DNA of 64,000 bases from Pythium myriotylum. Lineage: Eukaryota; Oomycota; Peronosporomycetes; Pythiales; Pythiaceae. Position 1 is the first letter of the stretch; each line of letters opens with the position of its first letter. The position numbers were made by a program, and so were the translations under genes. The stretch lies in contig JALJCQ010000011.1 of NCBI GenBank assembly GCA_023091665.1, positions 1,922,001-1,986,000 on the forward strand. Direction: 5' to 3'. This document shows, piece after piece, positions 1-10,030 of this stretch. The notes under the pieces were generated by a model. That model ran no database searches and was not told the DNA's origin. It worked only from the letters and a program-made list of their open reading frames with translations.

Positions 1-81
1 CTCTTGGTGTATTTCTATCTGAAGAAGGGTGACACGAAGAAGGCGCTGCGCGTCCTGAAAGCGGCTCAGGTCGCTGCCTGA
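1..81 (+). CDS. 3' end of an unidentified gene (partial)
   Basis: The window opens inside a reading frame of 26 codons that ends with TGA at 79-81. The visible C-terminus reads as a helix-like stretch containing KKGDTKKALRVLKAAQ, which resembles the last helices of a TPR-type repeat, but this is too short to assign. The gene converges on the G3BP-like gene, whose stop lies 437 bp downstream on the other strand. It would be only a chance frame if the upstream sequence did not keep it open. Confidence 0.5.
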   Translation, partial: LLVYFYLKKGDTKKALRVLKAAQVAA

Positions 82-518
82 AACGTCGTGCACGTGAGTC
101 TTTGAGCTTGTACACTGTGAGCATGATAGGGAATTTTAAACGGATCCACCGGAGCCTTTTGCTCGCGGGGCCTTTTTTTTTGGTACGCGTCTGAGGGCTA
201 TCGAAACGCAGAGGAAAGCAACAAAGCGGTAATGAATAGACTGCTCTCTGCCTGCGTTCTTGTCCTCGGGTCAATGTCGTCGCAAGCTCATTCTACTCGT
301 CTCGCTTGCTGTATTGTTTCATAATGACTTCGCTACCTAACGAACGCTCCGAGCTCGATGACCTCGCTCGGCGCGTATGCTGATCTCTGTCCATCTCTCC
401 CCCTCCGCCTCCATGAGTGTTGTGTTGTGTGTTGTGTGTATGCGTGTGTGTGTGTGTCTGCCTTCAGTGTATAGTACGCTTGCTCAAGTCGGCAGGATTT
501 GCTTGCTAACTATTCCGC
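82..518. other. convergent intergenic spacer with GT-rich repeat
   Basis: This spacer lies between two converging stops. It holds a short poly-T run near 172-180 and a TGTGT-rich tract (about 416-459) that becomes a pure GT repeat at its right end. I see no coding frame with protein-like composition. Confidence 0.6.
416..459. repeat. GT-rich microsatellite
   Basis: The tract is made of TGTGT and TTGTG units and ends in an uninterrupted GT run near 445-458. It lies in the 3' flank of the G3BP-like gene. Confidence 0.8.
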
Positions 519-2173
519 TCAGTTGCGACCACCATCCTCCTTGCCAGATCGTCGCCCGCCCTTGTCACGACGGTCGCCGTTGTTCGCAGCGCGAGGACCG
601 TTGCTTGAGGCTGGGGCCTTTCCGTTGGCGTTGCTCGCGTCTCGCTCGCCGGTGGGGCGGTCCTCACGGTCCTTGCGATCGCCAGTGCGACCACTCTTCG
701 GCGCGCCACGGCCTCCGCGGCCACCACGCGAGTCCGAGCGGAATCCACCACGCTCACGGTCTGAATCCCAAGAGAAAAAACCAAGATGTCAGCAACCAGT
801 TGTAAGAATGACGACAGAAAATGGTCACCGACGCACCCTTGCGGTCCGAGCGTTCATCGACCTTGATGACCTTGTCGTGGACCTTGAACTCGTCCACGGC
901 GAGCGCCGCGCGCATGCTCTCCTCCTCGAAGAAGTCAACGAACGCGAAGCCGCGGCCCTGCGGAACCGTCACGCCGGCGATCGCGCCGTACGACTTGAAG
1001 AGCTCGCGGAGATCCGTGTCCTTGGTCTGCGGAGGGATGTCGCGAATGTACAGGCTGCAACAAAAAAAGGTGGCGGTGAGATGCGAGCGATCGACGATCA
1101 ATACACAGTCAGACGTCGTACCTGAAGTAGCGCTTCTTCTCCTTCTCCTGTGGAGCGGCAGCAGCTGCCTCCGCGGGCTTGGCAGCCTTTGCTTCCGCTG
1201 ACTCAGTCGGCGCCACCGTCGCCGGCGCCGGCTTCGCGACTGGGGCCTTCGGGGCAGCGGGGGCAGGCGCCGGAGCAGCCGCAGCGCCCGAGAAGAGTGC
1301 CGCCCACGTCTTGGGAGCCGGAGGGGCAGCGGGCTCAGCAGGCTTGGCCGGAGCAGCCGGCGCCGGCTTGGGATCCGCGGGGGCAGCCACTGGCTCCGCG
1401 GGCTTCGCAGGCGCCGCGGCAGGAGACGCAGGAGTCGCCGGCTTGGTCTCGGACGGCTTCGGCGTGGTCTTGGTCTCCACAGGCGCCGGCTTCTTCACAG
1501 GCGAGGCCGGCGCGGGCGGTGCAGGCTTGGGCGACGCGACCTTTTCGGGGCTCTTCGCCTTGACAGGCGACGCCGGCGTCTCCACGGGCTTGGCGGCCGG
1601 CGACGCTGGGGCTTTCTCCTTCTTGACGACCGGAGTCGCCGGCTTGCTCTTGGCGGCTGGCGAAGCAGCAGCCACGGGCGTGCCGATGGCGGCCTGCGCC
1701 GGCTGCTTCTTGGCGTCCGTGGGCGTCACGGCGGCGTCGGAAGCCGAGGGCGCGGCGCCCGGGAGCTCGAGGAAGCGCAGGCAGTCGTTGAGCACAAAGT
1801 ATCCCTTGGGCTGCACGGCGAGGAAGAAGGTCTGCACAAAGGGCTTGGGCACGGGGCTGCTCGCGAGCGTCATGACGCCCGTGACGAGCACGAAGACGCC
1901 GCCGTGGAGCGAGGCCTGGCAGTCGATCGAGCCGATGTCGAGGTCGACGCGCGCGCCGGCGTAGCCGCGGCTGAGGATGGCGTCGTTGATGGCCTTCTGG
2001 CCCGTGATGGGCTCCTGCATGTGCGAGCCGACGCCGTGGCACCAGGTCGACTCGTCCTTGTAGAAGCGGTGGAGGCTGGCGGGCTCCTTGGCGAGGAAGT
2101 GGTAGTACTGGCGCATGAAGGTGCTGCCAACCGTGGACGGCAGATGCACCTCCTGCGTGGCGGTCTCGGGCAT
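519..2173 (-). CDS. G3BP-like NTF2/RRM/RGG RNA-binding protein
   Basis: Three exons (2173..1122, 1054..837, 760..519) encode 503 residues. Both introns have GT-AG ends and joining them keeps the frame. Residues about 13-136 form an NTF2-like domain ending in a typical NDCLRFLELPG segment. Residues 140-345 are a low-complexity Pro/Ala/Lys linker. An RRM follows at about 351-425, with RNP2 LYIRDI and RNP1 GRGFAFVDF. The last exon is an Arg/Gly-rich tail. This order (NTF2, acidic/proline linker, RRM, RGG) is that of G3BP/Rasputin proteins, which bind mRNA and nucleate stress granules in the cytoplasm. I chose the ATG at 2173 because the NTF2 domain starts just after it. The open frame continues upstream to 2362, but that part is arginine-rich and looks like 5' leader. 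Confidence 0.88.
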
Positions 2174-2389
2174 GGCGGCGGGCGGGCGGGCGGCGAGCGA
2201 GGGAGGGGAGAGCGAGCGGATCCGGAGCGGAGGTTTCCCAGAGTGGAGCTGCTCGAGGGAGCCCCCGAATCCACAGAAGCGAGGGAAGCGAGCCACCCAC
2301 CTTCGCGTCACCTTCGCGCGACCTCCCCCGCGCCACTCGCCACACGCAGCAACTTCAAGCACGAAATAAAATTAATGGAATTATAATTG

Positions 2390-3034
2390 TCACGTGGAAG
2401 AGACCACGATCGGCACGACGATCGCGGCGACGAGGAGAAGCGCGAGGCACGCGGCGACGAGGTGTTTCTGGCGTGCCTCGCGCTGCAGCTGCCGCGCGTG
2501 GCGCAGCTCGTCGACGCCGTGGCCGATCTCGATGCGGATGGCCTCGACCTTGCGCTCGATCTGGTCCACGCCCTGGCCTTGCTGGTGCACGATCGTGCCG
2601 ACCTCCTGGAAGAGCTGACGCACGACCACGGCCTCCGATGCGATCTGCTGCGCCTCAAGCACTTCCTCCTTGGCGGTCTGCAGGTCCGCGGCCGAGATCT
2701 TGGAGACGGCGAGGAAGTCGGCGTCGCAGAGAGCCTCGCGCCGCTTGGCCGCGTCGTGCTGTGTCGCCTGGAGATCCTGCATCACGGCCACGAACGCGCG
2801 CTGCAGAGTGCGGAACGCCTTGTCGCTGTCGCGCTTGTGCTCTTGCAAGTACGCTGCGAGTGCCGAGTACTTGGACGATGCCTCGCTGATCTTGGGCGCG
2901 ACGTTGGCGAGGTAGTGCTCCTCCTTGGTGAGCGCCGGGTCCTGGATGCTGCGCTTGATCTCGTCGACGAGCGCGGCGAGCTCATCGAGGAGGCTCTGCG
3001 CGTCGCTCAGGCTCGTGAGCAGCGCCATGGCCAC
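2390..3034 (-). CDS. syntaxin-like Q-SNARE, tail-anchored
   Basis: This single exon encodes 214 residues. The C-terminal third carries a SNARE heptad helix whose central layer is a glutamine within VHQQGQGVDQIE. It continues through DELRHARQLQREARQ and ends in a hydrophobic anchor (LVAACLALLLVAAIVVPIVV). This is the arrangement of syntaxin-type SNAREs, which drive membrane fusion on endomembranes. The N-terminal 100 residues are helical and could form a short Habc-like bundle. The compartment cannot be told from sequence. The protein is shorter than most syntaxins (about 250-300). A second ATG two codons later is an alternative start. Confidence 0.75.
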   Translation of the reverse strand: MAMALLTSLSDAQSLLDELAALVDEIKRSIQDPALTKEEHYLANVAPKISEASSKYSALAAYLQEHKRDSDKAFRTLQRAFVAVMQDLQATQHDAAKRREALCDADFLAVSKISAADLQTAKEEVLEAQQIASEAVVVRQLFQEVGTIVHQQGQGVDQIERKVEAIRIEIGHGVDELRHARQLQREARQKHLVAACLALLLVAAIVVPIVVSST

Positions 3035-3433
3035 TGCTTTACCGTTTGGAGGTGGCAGGGCGAACCGCGTTTAGCTGAGACCGTCAGCATCAGTGCCTTG
3101 GAAAGCACCACGAGGGTTTTTTCGCAATCAGAGATGCGTCTTATTCTCCAGAGTCAGCGAAGACGTCAGTGAGAAGTCAGTGTCACAGGCAGAGGTGGGC
3201 AGCTCGCTATGATTAGGAGCCGACGAGCCCGGAGGGTATTTCCAGCCTTGAGCCCGGGAGTTTGTTTCACGCCGTTATAGCTTGGCTATCCGCAATTAGC
3301 CGCGTCGCTGTGGGCCATACAATGAACAAGCGCATGGCTTGACTTTGCGTTCTGCAGCCAGTGACCTGCTCGAGCTGGTCGGCTGCAAGGCAGGAGCGAC
3401 TGAAGCTAGGCTCCTTTGAGCCCCCTGGAGAAG
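3035..3433. other. divergent promoter region (SNARE / TOG protein)
   Basis: This 399-bp spacer separates two divergent start codons. I saw no repeat, RNA gene or clear TATA box. A non-ATG extension (TTG at 3416) is in frame with the downstream gene but is not needed. Confidence 0.5.
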
Positions 3434-6400
3434 ATGCCGACGCTACTGAGCCCTCGTGGTTCAGCAAAAGCACTCGGCGACGATGGTGTCGTGAAGAAGC
3501 CCAAGGGGGTCATGGGCCGCATCAAGTCGACCTTCAAGCTCGGTCGCCGCAAGTCTTCGACAGGGGCTTCGTCAATCTCAGCAGCTGCAATTGGGACGGT
3601 TTCCGTGGAGAAGGACGAGGGCCGGAGCGAGGAGCCCCAAACGAAGGACGAGGACGACGCCGATGAGAAGGACCAAGAGAACGAGGTGGCTGTGCCGTAT
3701 GAAGACGATATATCCGAGATCAAGGCCTTCGAGGTGGAGGAAGAGAGCCAACAGCAAGAGGAAGAAGCCAAACAAGCGCAGCCGGCGGCGATCGACGATA
3801 GGGCCGAGAACAAACGGGTCGCAACGTTTGAGCTACCGCCGAAGCAAAGCGAAGAACAAGTCTCACACGGCCACAGCGAGCAAGAGGAAGTTTTCGCGTG
3901 CGACTACAAGGCCGGCGAGTCGCTCCAGACAGAGGACCCAACGCCCGATGAAGATGATGAGGACGAGGTCGAAGTATTCGAAGAGGAGAGCAACACGAAT
4001 CAGTCGAATACACTAGACTTCTCGGGGCGAGGCCGCGAGGCGCCTCACGAGTCCGATCTCATGGTCGTGGGCGTTTCGCCAGCCAAGTTCCGCGCAATAT
4101 CTGGACCGAGCGCGTCCCCAGTCAAGCGCATCCAACAAGCCACCCTGCAAAACTTGGAAATCGAGCGACCGAGTAACCAGGAAGCGCCCGGACCGTCGCG
4201 GGCCGACACCGAACTGGGACTTGGCGACCGCATTGCTAGCGCTCGCTCGACGCGGCCAACGCGCCAGACCTCCACTATGAGCTCGCCCGCGCGTCGCTCG
4301 CAGTTGCTGAGCGACTTTCAGTTTGGCACGGAGGCACTTGGCCCGGCCTCCGCGACGATCTCACCCGTGCCAGCATCTCCGATGAAGCGCCGCTCGAGCG
4401 CGTCCCCCACACCACCACTGCAGCCGCGTCGCTCGTTCCAGCGGGACCAAGAGCTCGTCGTCAATGCTAGTAGCCCTTCAAAAGCAGTAGCATCACCTAC
4501 TGCCTCTCCAAGTGCCAAGAGAAAGCCCGACACGCCGAGCACGATCCCATCCGTTCGAGCGTCCCGCCCAGAGCGACGTGCCTCCCTCCAGGGCATCACC
4601 GAAGAGGACACCAAACCACGCGACGAAGAGATCAAGTTACCACCCCGTCCTTCCGCCGGAGCAGGGCGCCGACGATCATCCGCTAATGCCGATGCCCCAA
4701 TCTTGGCTTCCTCGTTTGGAACTGCCGTGTCGGAACCCGAAGTCCACGATGACCACGCCGCTACCGGCGATGCCCTGCCAGTCACACAAGACGCAGATCA
4801 AGCCCAAGAGGACGAGACTGGATCCGGTGCGTTCGCCTTCGATGCAGGTGCCGCGATCACGACCGAGTTCGGTGAGCGCGTCGCTCGTCTACTTGGAGCG
4901 GACCCGTGGGGTGACCGTCAGGATGGTTTCGACGCGATCGTGTACCAGATCAAGAAGACCGACCTCGCCAACGCGCGGAACAAGCGCGAACTCTTTTGCG
5001 CAGCTGTCGCGGCAGTGCAGTGCGGCGTCGAGGACCGCGTTGCGCCCGTCATGTACTGTGCGCTCGAGAGTCTCCGCGCTGTACTTAAAGAGTTCTCGCC
5101 CGTGCTCGACCGCTCGTTCCTCAAGTATTCGCCGATGAATGAGCAGCTCTCAGGCCTCACCAAAGCCATCGTCACCAAGCTGGGTGATTCAAACAAGCGT
5201 ACGCAGCGAGAGGCCTCACAGGCTGTCGTGCGACTCGCCAAGCTCAAGAAACTCAAGGTTCTTCCGCACGTGTTGCTGCATCTCAGCGCCAAGGAAGTTT
5301 CCCCCCGCCAGCGTGTAGAGACGCTGCGGCTGCTCGTCAAGGAGCTCGGTGTAGACAATCAAACGGCCATGAACATTGAGGTCGTCATGCAGTTCGCCGT
5401 GCCCGTGCTGAAGATCGCGGACGAAAAGACCCGCAAGGCCGCTGTGGAGCTCATTGCCGAGCTGCACTTGGTCAACGGTCAGGCTGTGAATGTGCAGCTC
5501 GCAGGTGTTAAGCCCGAGATGCTCCGCGTGATCAATCGCCGCGTGGACGAATTGTTGGCCAAGCGAGAGGAGGAGCGGCAGCAGCAGCAACAGCAGGCCG
5601 CGCAGAACGCCAACCAAGCCGAAGACGCTGGAGACGACGCCGAGGCTACCATGACGCTTGTCGCAGTGCCTGTCGAAGACTCGAAGGCCGTTGTCGAACT
5701 TCTGGACGCGATGAATCTACAGGCACAGAATGTAGTTGGCCCAGTTGCCTGGCATAAGCTCGAGAGCAAGACCTGGAGTGACCGTAAGGAGGCCCTCGTG
5801 GATATGGAGAAGACGGTGACAGAGGCCAAGTCTGATCTGCGCGACGTCAAACCGGCGTTCAACAGTGTCGTGCAGCACAACTTTCTGGGATACTGCACTG
5901 TAGTTTATCGGTGTCTCAGCGACTCGATCGCGCCGGTGGTCAACAGCGCCATGGACGGGTTCTCAACGCTGATCAAAGTGTATGGCCCATGCGTCGAGTG
6001 GCGCGAGGACGCTGTGCGAGATCTCATCCTGTTGACGATCATGCGGCTCTTCGGCACGATGCAGAAGCCAAACAACCGCACGAACCGAGCGGCCTGCCGC
6101 TGCATCCTCAAGCTAACGCGGCTCACCAATCCGCACACCCTGCGGTACGCGCTGTCGTGCGTCTTCGCCAAGGAGACCGACGCTCTCGTGCAGATGCACC
6201 TGCTGCGGCTGTTGGTTCCTGAGTTTGGCTTCCAACCGGAGGGAATCAGCCCGGGCCGCGTGCTTGAGCTCGTCGCGATGGGGCTAGCTCACGCGAACGA
6301 CAAGGTGCGCAAGACGGCGACTGACGTGGCACTGTGCACGCAGCGCCTCGTAGGCAAAGAGTTCGTACTCAAGAAGCTGAAGGATGTCGTCAAGCCTGTG

Positions 6401-6673
6401 ACGCTCAAGGAGCTCGAGAAAAGCTTCGTGGACGTGGATATCTCCAAGGACAGCGAGCGGCCGCAGACCGTTCACGCCACGGCGGCGACGAGCACGGCGG
6501 CGTCACTGCCACCCGTGCAGTTTGGCGGCGAGCGGCGGCTGCTCCACAGCGCGCCTGTGGGTCTCGGAAAGCTTCATTGCACGCCGCCTGGCGAGTCCGA
6601 ACCCCGCGGCTCGACGCTCAGTCACGACGAAGAGAGTCTCATGGACTCGATCCTCGGCAGCGGCGACCTGTGA
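3434..6673 (+). CDS. TOG/HEAT-array microtubule-associated protein
   Basis: One exon encodes 1079 residues. Residues 1-475 are disordered, acidic then rich in Ser/Pro/Arg. A first HEAT/TOG-like array starts at about 477 (DPWGDRQDGFDAIVYQIKK) and runs to about 713. A Q-rich linker follows, then a second array from about 769 (AWHKLESKTWSDRKEAL) to about 1000 and a short polar tail. The phrases around W-xx-R-xxA/GF at the start of each array, and the VRKTATDVALC helix, are typical of TOG domains of CLASP, crescerin/TOGARAM and CEP104 proteins. These bind tubulin in microtubule tips and cilia. Oomycete zoospores are flagellated, so a ciliary role is plausible but inferred. The start is the ATG at 3434; the longer frame begins with TTG. 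Confidence 0.7.
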   Translation: MPTLLSPRGSAKALGDDGVVKKPKGVMGRIKSTFKLGRRKSSTGASSISAAAIGTVSVEKDEGRSEEPQTKDEDDADEKDQENEVAVPYEDDISEIKAFEVEEESQQQEEEAKQAQPAAIDDRAENKRVATFELPPKQSEEQVSHGHSEQEEVFACDYKAGESLQTEDPTPDEDDEDEVEVFEEESNTNQSNTLDFSGRGREAPHESDLMVVGVSPAKFRAISGPSASPVKRIQQATLQNLEIERPSNQEAPGPSRADTELGLGDRIASARSTRPTRQTSTMSSPARRSQLLSDFQFGTEALGPASATISPVPASPMKRRSSASPTPPLQPRRSFQRDQELVVNASSPSKAVASPTASPSAKRKPDTPSTIPSVRASRPERRASLQGITEEDTKPRDEEIKLPPRPSAGAGRRRSSANADAPILASSFGTAVSEPEVHDDHAATGDALPVTQDADQAQEDETGSGAFAFDAGAAITTEFGERVARLLGADPWGDRQDGFDAIVYQIKKTDLANARNKRELFCAAVAAVQCGVEDRVAPVMYCALESLRAVLKEFSPVLDRSFLKYSPMNEQLSGLTKAIVTKLGDSNKRTQREASQAVVRLAKLKKLKVLPHVLLHLSAKEVSPRQRVETLRLLVKELGVDNQTAMNIEVVMQFAVPVLKIADEKTRKAAVELIAELHLVNGQAVNVQLAGVKPEMLRVINRRVDELLAKREEERQQQQQQAAQNANQAEDAGDDAEATMTLVAVPVEDSKAVVELLDAMNLQAQNVVGPVAWHKLESKTWSDRKEALVDMEKTVTEAKSDLRDVKPAFNSVVQHNFLGYCTVVYRCLSDSIAPVVNSAMDGFSTLIKVYGPCVEWREDAVRDLILLTIMRLFGTMQKPNNRTNRAACRCILKLTRLTNPHTLRYALSCVFAKETDALVQMHLLRLLVPEFGFQPEGISPGRVLELVAMGLAHANDKVRKTATDVALCTQRLVGKEFVLKKLKDVVKPVTLKELEKSFVDVDISKDSERPQTVHATAATSTAASLPPVQFGGERRLLHSAPVGLGKLHCTPPGESEPRGSTLSHDEESLMDSILGSGDL

Positions 6674-6833
6674 GAAAGGCAACCATCCTCTGTAATATCA
6701 AATATTCCCTCTGAACAGTGTTAGATTTGGTGTGGACACACTACATCCCACTTCAACTTGGATCTCCTCATGAGATCCAGCCACGAATTCTTTCGATATT
6801 TTTCCTTTTTCACCGCTTGACACGCATTTGACC

Positions 6834-9071
6834 ATGCGCACGCTGCTCGTCGGTAGCACGCTGTGGCTTCTCGCCGGCGCCGTCGCTGGCTGCGCGCGAC
6901 TGCGCGTGCCGCGTGCGAGCGTCGCACACGAAATGGTGTATTTGTCTGACTTCGAGCAGATCTACCAGCAAGCCAAGAGCCTCACGGAAGCGTGGGGGCT
7001 ACCGACGTACAAGACGCAAGATACGCTGCGGCAGCTGACCGGCGCTCTGCAGGACATGGCTCGCCAGGACGTGAGCGAGGGCCTCGCGAATTTCACACTC
7101 GACTTCACACTCCAGTACGATGTTGAGATCGCTGCCGCCACGGACACCGCAGTGGAGAAGCGACAGCCCATTGTGGTGACACCGGAGATGTCGCTGAACG
7201 CCACAGTTGAAAACTTCTGCGAGCGCTACAGTGTTCTCAGGTGCGACGATCTGTACTCGAGTCTCTACACACTCGTGGCGCGCGACTGGGGATGCCAGGA
7301 CGACCACGAGACCAAGTCTTCGAACGATCCAGAGACAATTGGTGATCTAGAATCGTCACTTCTACCAGTGTTCCCCCCGCCAGTATTGATGGTCGAGATC
7401 GATGGTGTTTCGATTGAAGTGCCATTGCAGGCGAATCAAGATCTCGAGCTCCAGGTCGCACTGATGTGCCGTCGGTGGCAGACACCTGCAGGCGACTGCG
7501 CTAAGTTGATGGACCATGCACGCAACGTCACAGCACACAACCCTGCCTTCGCCAAAGACACGCGAGTTTTATCGCCCGTGTCGAGCTCTGGGCTCGTACT
7601 TCATGTCACAGATCCGTCCCCAACGGCATTGAACCCGATCTCGGAGAGGGTCTACTTCGACGGCACATGGTTCAACGGCTCGTCCCCGTTGATATTAGAA
7701 GTGAGACGGCCACTATGTCTCTACTACAACTATCAGACGAAACCACTGATATGCGGGCTCTTCCCCCCACCAGAAATGTGGTATCTGGAGCCACACAGCC
7801 TCTCTGAGAACTACCATCTTGTGTTCCTCGCCGAGCCGCTGATGGAAGAATCAGCATACCCAGTGTTTCTCGCTGTGCGACACTTTTGGATGGTGACGCC
7901 CACCGTGCGTTTGCTTGATTTGTCTCTTCAGACGGAACAAACCACTGCGCACGTTGTGCTGAAGGTCGAGACGAGATCATTTGATCTGAAGGACCCAGGT
8001 ATCCGGCTCTGCTCGCTTCTCGACGACCACATAGATTGTTTCCGCCCAGGGAATCTCGATTTGGTTGGTGAAAGTGGTGCGTACGCCCACCGCCAACTCC
8101 TGCTGCGAGTGCTGCTGCTGGGTGTCGAGGCTGGCAGCCATGTCGTCAGAATGATGCTACTGAACTCGTTCAATAAGTGTGTCGCGACCAGTTCGCCGCT
8201 CGAATTCACTGTGACGCTTGGTCCTGATGTCACACCAACGCCACGCGATGCGTCACTTGAGTTCGAACCACCCGGCGGTGGCCACATTCAGCGACCGCAA
8301 GTGTGTCCGCACGAGATACTCACTTCGGACCTCGCGTGGATCTGTCGTCTATGGCGCCACGAGTGGGGTCGCTTTTCGCAGAACGGCGAGGACGGAGTGC
8401 TTCTCTCCATCTTCTACAACGTCGGTGCCACTAACAGGATCTACGTTGAGTTCGGCACGGAGGATGCACGCCAGTGCAACACGCGGTTCCTGAGAGAAGA
8501 GCACGGCTGGTCCGGACTTCTGATGGACGGGCGATTCGCGAACGCGACGATCAACCTACAGAGAGAATGGATCTCACCCGAGAACATCAATCAGCTCTTC
8601 ACGAAGTACGATGTCCCGAGCGAGTTCGATCTCCTGTCTGTAGACGTCGACTTTAACGACTACTGGATTTTGGATGCGATCGACCTCGCGCTCTTCTCGC
8701 CTCGCGTGGTCGTGATCGAAGTCAATTCGCACGTGCCTCCCGACGAAGCTCGTGTCATCAAATACGGAGGTCCAGGGACGTCGTGGGACGGTCGCACGGC
8801 GTATTTTGGGGCAAGTGTCGCGGCGGTGCACCACTGGGGGCGAGAGAACGGGTATTCGCTAGTATACTGCGAATCGCATGGCGTGAACTGCTTTCTTGTG
8901 CGTGACGACGTGCTCACCAATGTCTCCAGCGGCCGCAAGCTTGCGATCAGCGACGCGCTCGGTCCCTTGGAACTCCACGCACCTCCCAACTTCTTCGGAA
9001 GAGGCATTCAGTATCCATGGCCAACTGTCGAGTCAGGAATTAGAGAGGACTGGGTGTGGTTAGACGCGTGA
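6834..9071 (+). CDS. secreted protein with C-terminal FkbM-like methyltransferase domain
   Basis: One exon encodes 745 residues. It starts with a signal peptide (MRTLLVGSTLWLLAGAVAGC). Residues 25-500 match nothing I recognise; they contain several N-x-S/T sites and scattered cysteines. From about residue 515 there is a domain opening with FSQNGEDGV. It continues with YVEFGTEDARQCNT, LLSVDVDFNDYW and VVVIEVNSH. This pattern is that of FkbM-type S-adenosylmethionine-dependent methyltransferase folds, including an acidic GxE/D-like SAM loop. The product is probably secretory-pathway or extracellular. No RxLR or LxLFLAK effector motif follows the signal peptide. Whether the enzyme is active is not known. 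Confidence 0.65.
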   Translation: MRTLLVGSTLWLLAGAVAGCARLRVPRASVAHEMVYLSDFEQIYQQAKSLTEAWGLPTYKTQDTLRQLTGALQDMARQDVSEGLANFTLDFTLQYDVEIAAATDTAVEKRQPIVVTPEMSLNATVENFCERYSVLRCDDLYSSLYTLVARDWGCQDDHETKSSNDPETIGDLESSLLPVFPPPVLMVEIDGVSIEVPLQANQDLELQVALMCRRWQTPAGDCAKLMDHARNVTAHNPAFAKDTRVLSPVSSSGLVLHVTDPSPTALNPISERVYFDGTWFNGSSPLILEVRRPLCLYYNYQTKPLICGLFPPPEMWYLEPHSLSENYHLVFLAEPLMEESAYPVFLAVRHFWMVTPTVRLLDLSLQTEQTTAHVVLKVETRSFDLKDPGIRLCSLLDDHIDCFRPGNLDLVGESGAYAHRQLLLRVLLLGVEAGSHVVRMMLLNSFNKCVATSSPLEFTVTLGPDVTPTPRDASLEFEPPGGGHIQRPQVCPHEILTSDLAWICRLWRHEWGRFSQNGEDGVLLSIFYNVGATNRIYVEFGTEDARQCNTRFLREEHGWSGLLMDGRFANATINLQREWISPENINQLFTKYDVPSEFDLLSVDVDFNDYWILDAIDLALFSPRVVVIEVNSHVPPDEARVIKYGGPGTSWDGRTAYFGASVAAVHHWGRENGYSLVYCESHGVNCFLVRDDVLTNVSSGRKLAISDALGPLELHAPPNFFGRGIQYPWPTVESGIREDWVWLDA

Positions 9072-9234
9072 ATAGTGAGACAAAGGACAGTGTTGTCGTT
9101 TGTACAGCCGATTCCCAAAATGCTTCGATTGTACTCCCCATATCCGGATATATTTGGGCTCGGGTCCTGAATTGTTCGAAAACGAAATATCCAAAGTCCA
9201 AAATATTTCGGATATCGTTCACGCACTCATCAAC

Positions 9235-9957
9235 TTACTTTGAGCTGTTCGCAGCAAGCTCGACGACGACAACCTCTCGCTCAACTTCTTGCGTGTCATC
9301 AACAAATGCTTCGTGGATGCCAGCCGCAGCCGTCTGTTTCACATCAACATTGATTTCTGCCTGGTTGTTAGGTGGCGACTGCGATGTTTTCGGGGTCTCG
9401 GCAGAGGAGCTGAAGAAACTGCTGATTCCGTCGACGCTGAAGTTCGGTCTCCGACAACAGGACCCCACAGCCGTGATCTGTTGACGTCGCAGTTTATTGA
9501 CGTCTGCTTCCGAAGCAGCGAACTGCATTCGCTGATCGTTCTTGTGCGACTGCTGGAGCACAGCAATCAGAGTGGATGGCACGAAACCCTTGTCTAGGGA
9601 CATGATTTGCTGCTCATCGTGTACTGTCTCACGGTCTCTCTGCGTGGGCATATCATGAGCAAGTCTCTGCACTCGAGTGTCCGATCGCAGGCTGTCCGAA
9701 CAGACGCAACTTGGACTCGTTAATGAGGATGGCTGTTGCCTCAAAACCACCTGGAACAAACCTGGCTCTCTCCCCCAGCTCATCCAACAAGAGCTCTTCA
9801 ACCACGAATACAAATTCTCATTGTCCTGAGGCCAATAATCTTTTGTGTTGAGCCATCGAAACAGATCATCAGGACTTCGAGGATATCGATTCCGGACGGG
9901 TCCTCTTCGTGGATGCAACAACACACTCAACCAGAATGTACGTCGAGACAACGCCAC
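9235..9957 (-). pseudogene. possible broken gene or remnant, unknown
   Basis: A 240-codon minus-strand frame is open here. Its second half (9235-9600) looks protein-like, with heptad-like stretches such as LIAVLQQSHKNDQRMQFAAS and an acidic C-terminus. Its first half does not. Instead a different minus-strand frame between 9817 and 9653 is protein-like (LDELGERARFVPGGFEA, LINESKLRLFGQPAIG). The two frames could be parts of one gene separated by a frameshift or small deletion. I see no suitable GT-AG intron of normal length joining them. The 5' end sits only 73 bp upstream of pectin lyase copy 1. I do not recognise the family. It may instead be chance. Confidence 0.25.
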
Positions 9958-10003
9958 CCCGATTCGTGAGACCGTCCTTAGTGTGCCCCCTCTCAGCTGT
10001 TAC

Positions 10004-10019
10004 CATTCTCCAATTCCTC
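10004..10019 (+). promoter_or_regulatory. initiator/FPR-like core promoter, pectin lyase copy 1
   Basis: CATTCTCCAATTCCTC lies 11 bp before the ATG. Closely similar words occur just before the other two pectin lyase genes (11895-11909 and 14253-14267). The form matches the oomycete initiator (TCATTYC) followed by a CAATTT-like flanking promoter region. Confidence 0.5.
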
Positions 10020-10030
10020 AGGTCTCTCTC

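Larger units (their letters stand above)
9072..10030. other. gene-poor spacer before pectin lyase cluster
   Basis: It contains an AT-rich tract of ATATCC/AAATATT words near 9135-9220, a weak minus-strand frame (9235-9957), a separate minus-strand frame at 9653-9817 with protein-like composition, and the start-site motif of pectin lyase copy 1. I cannot support an intact gene here. Confidence 0.5.

Noticed and set aside
6834..6950. RxLR-type effector signal in the secreted methyltransferase-like protein
   Set aside because: No RxLR, EER or LFLAK word occurs in the 60 residues after the signal peptide.
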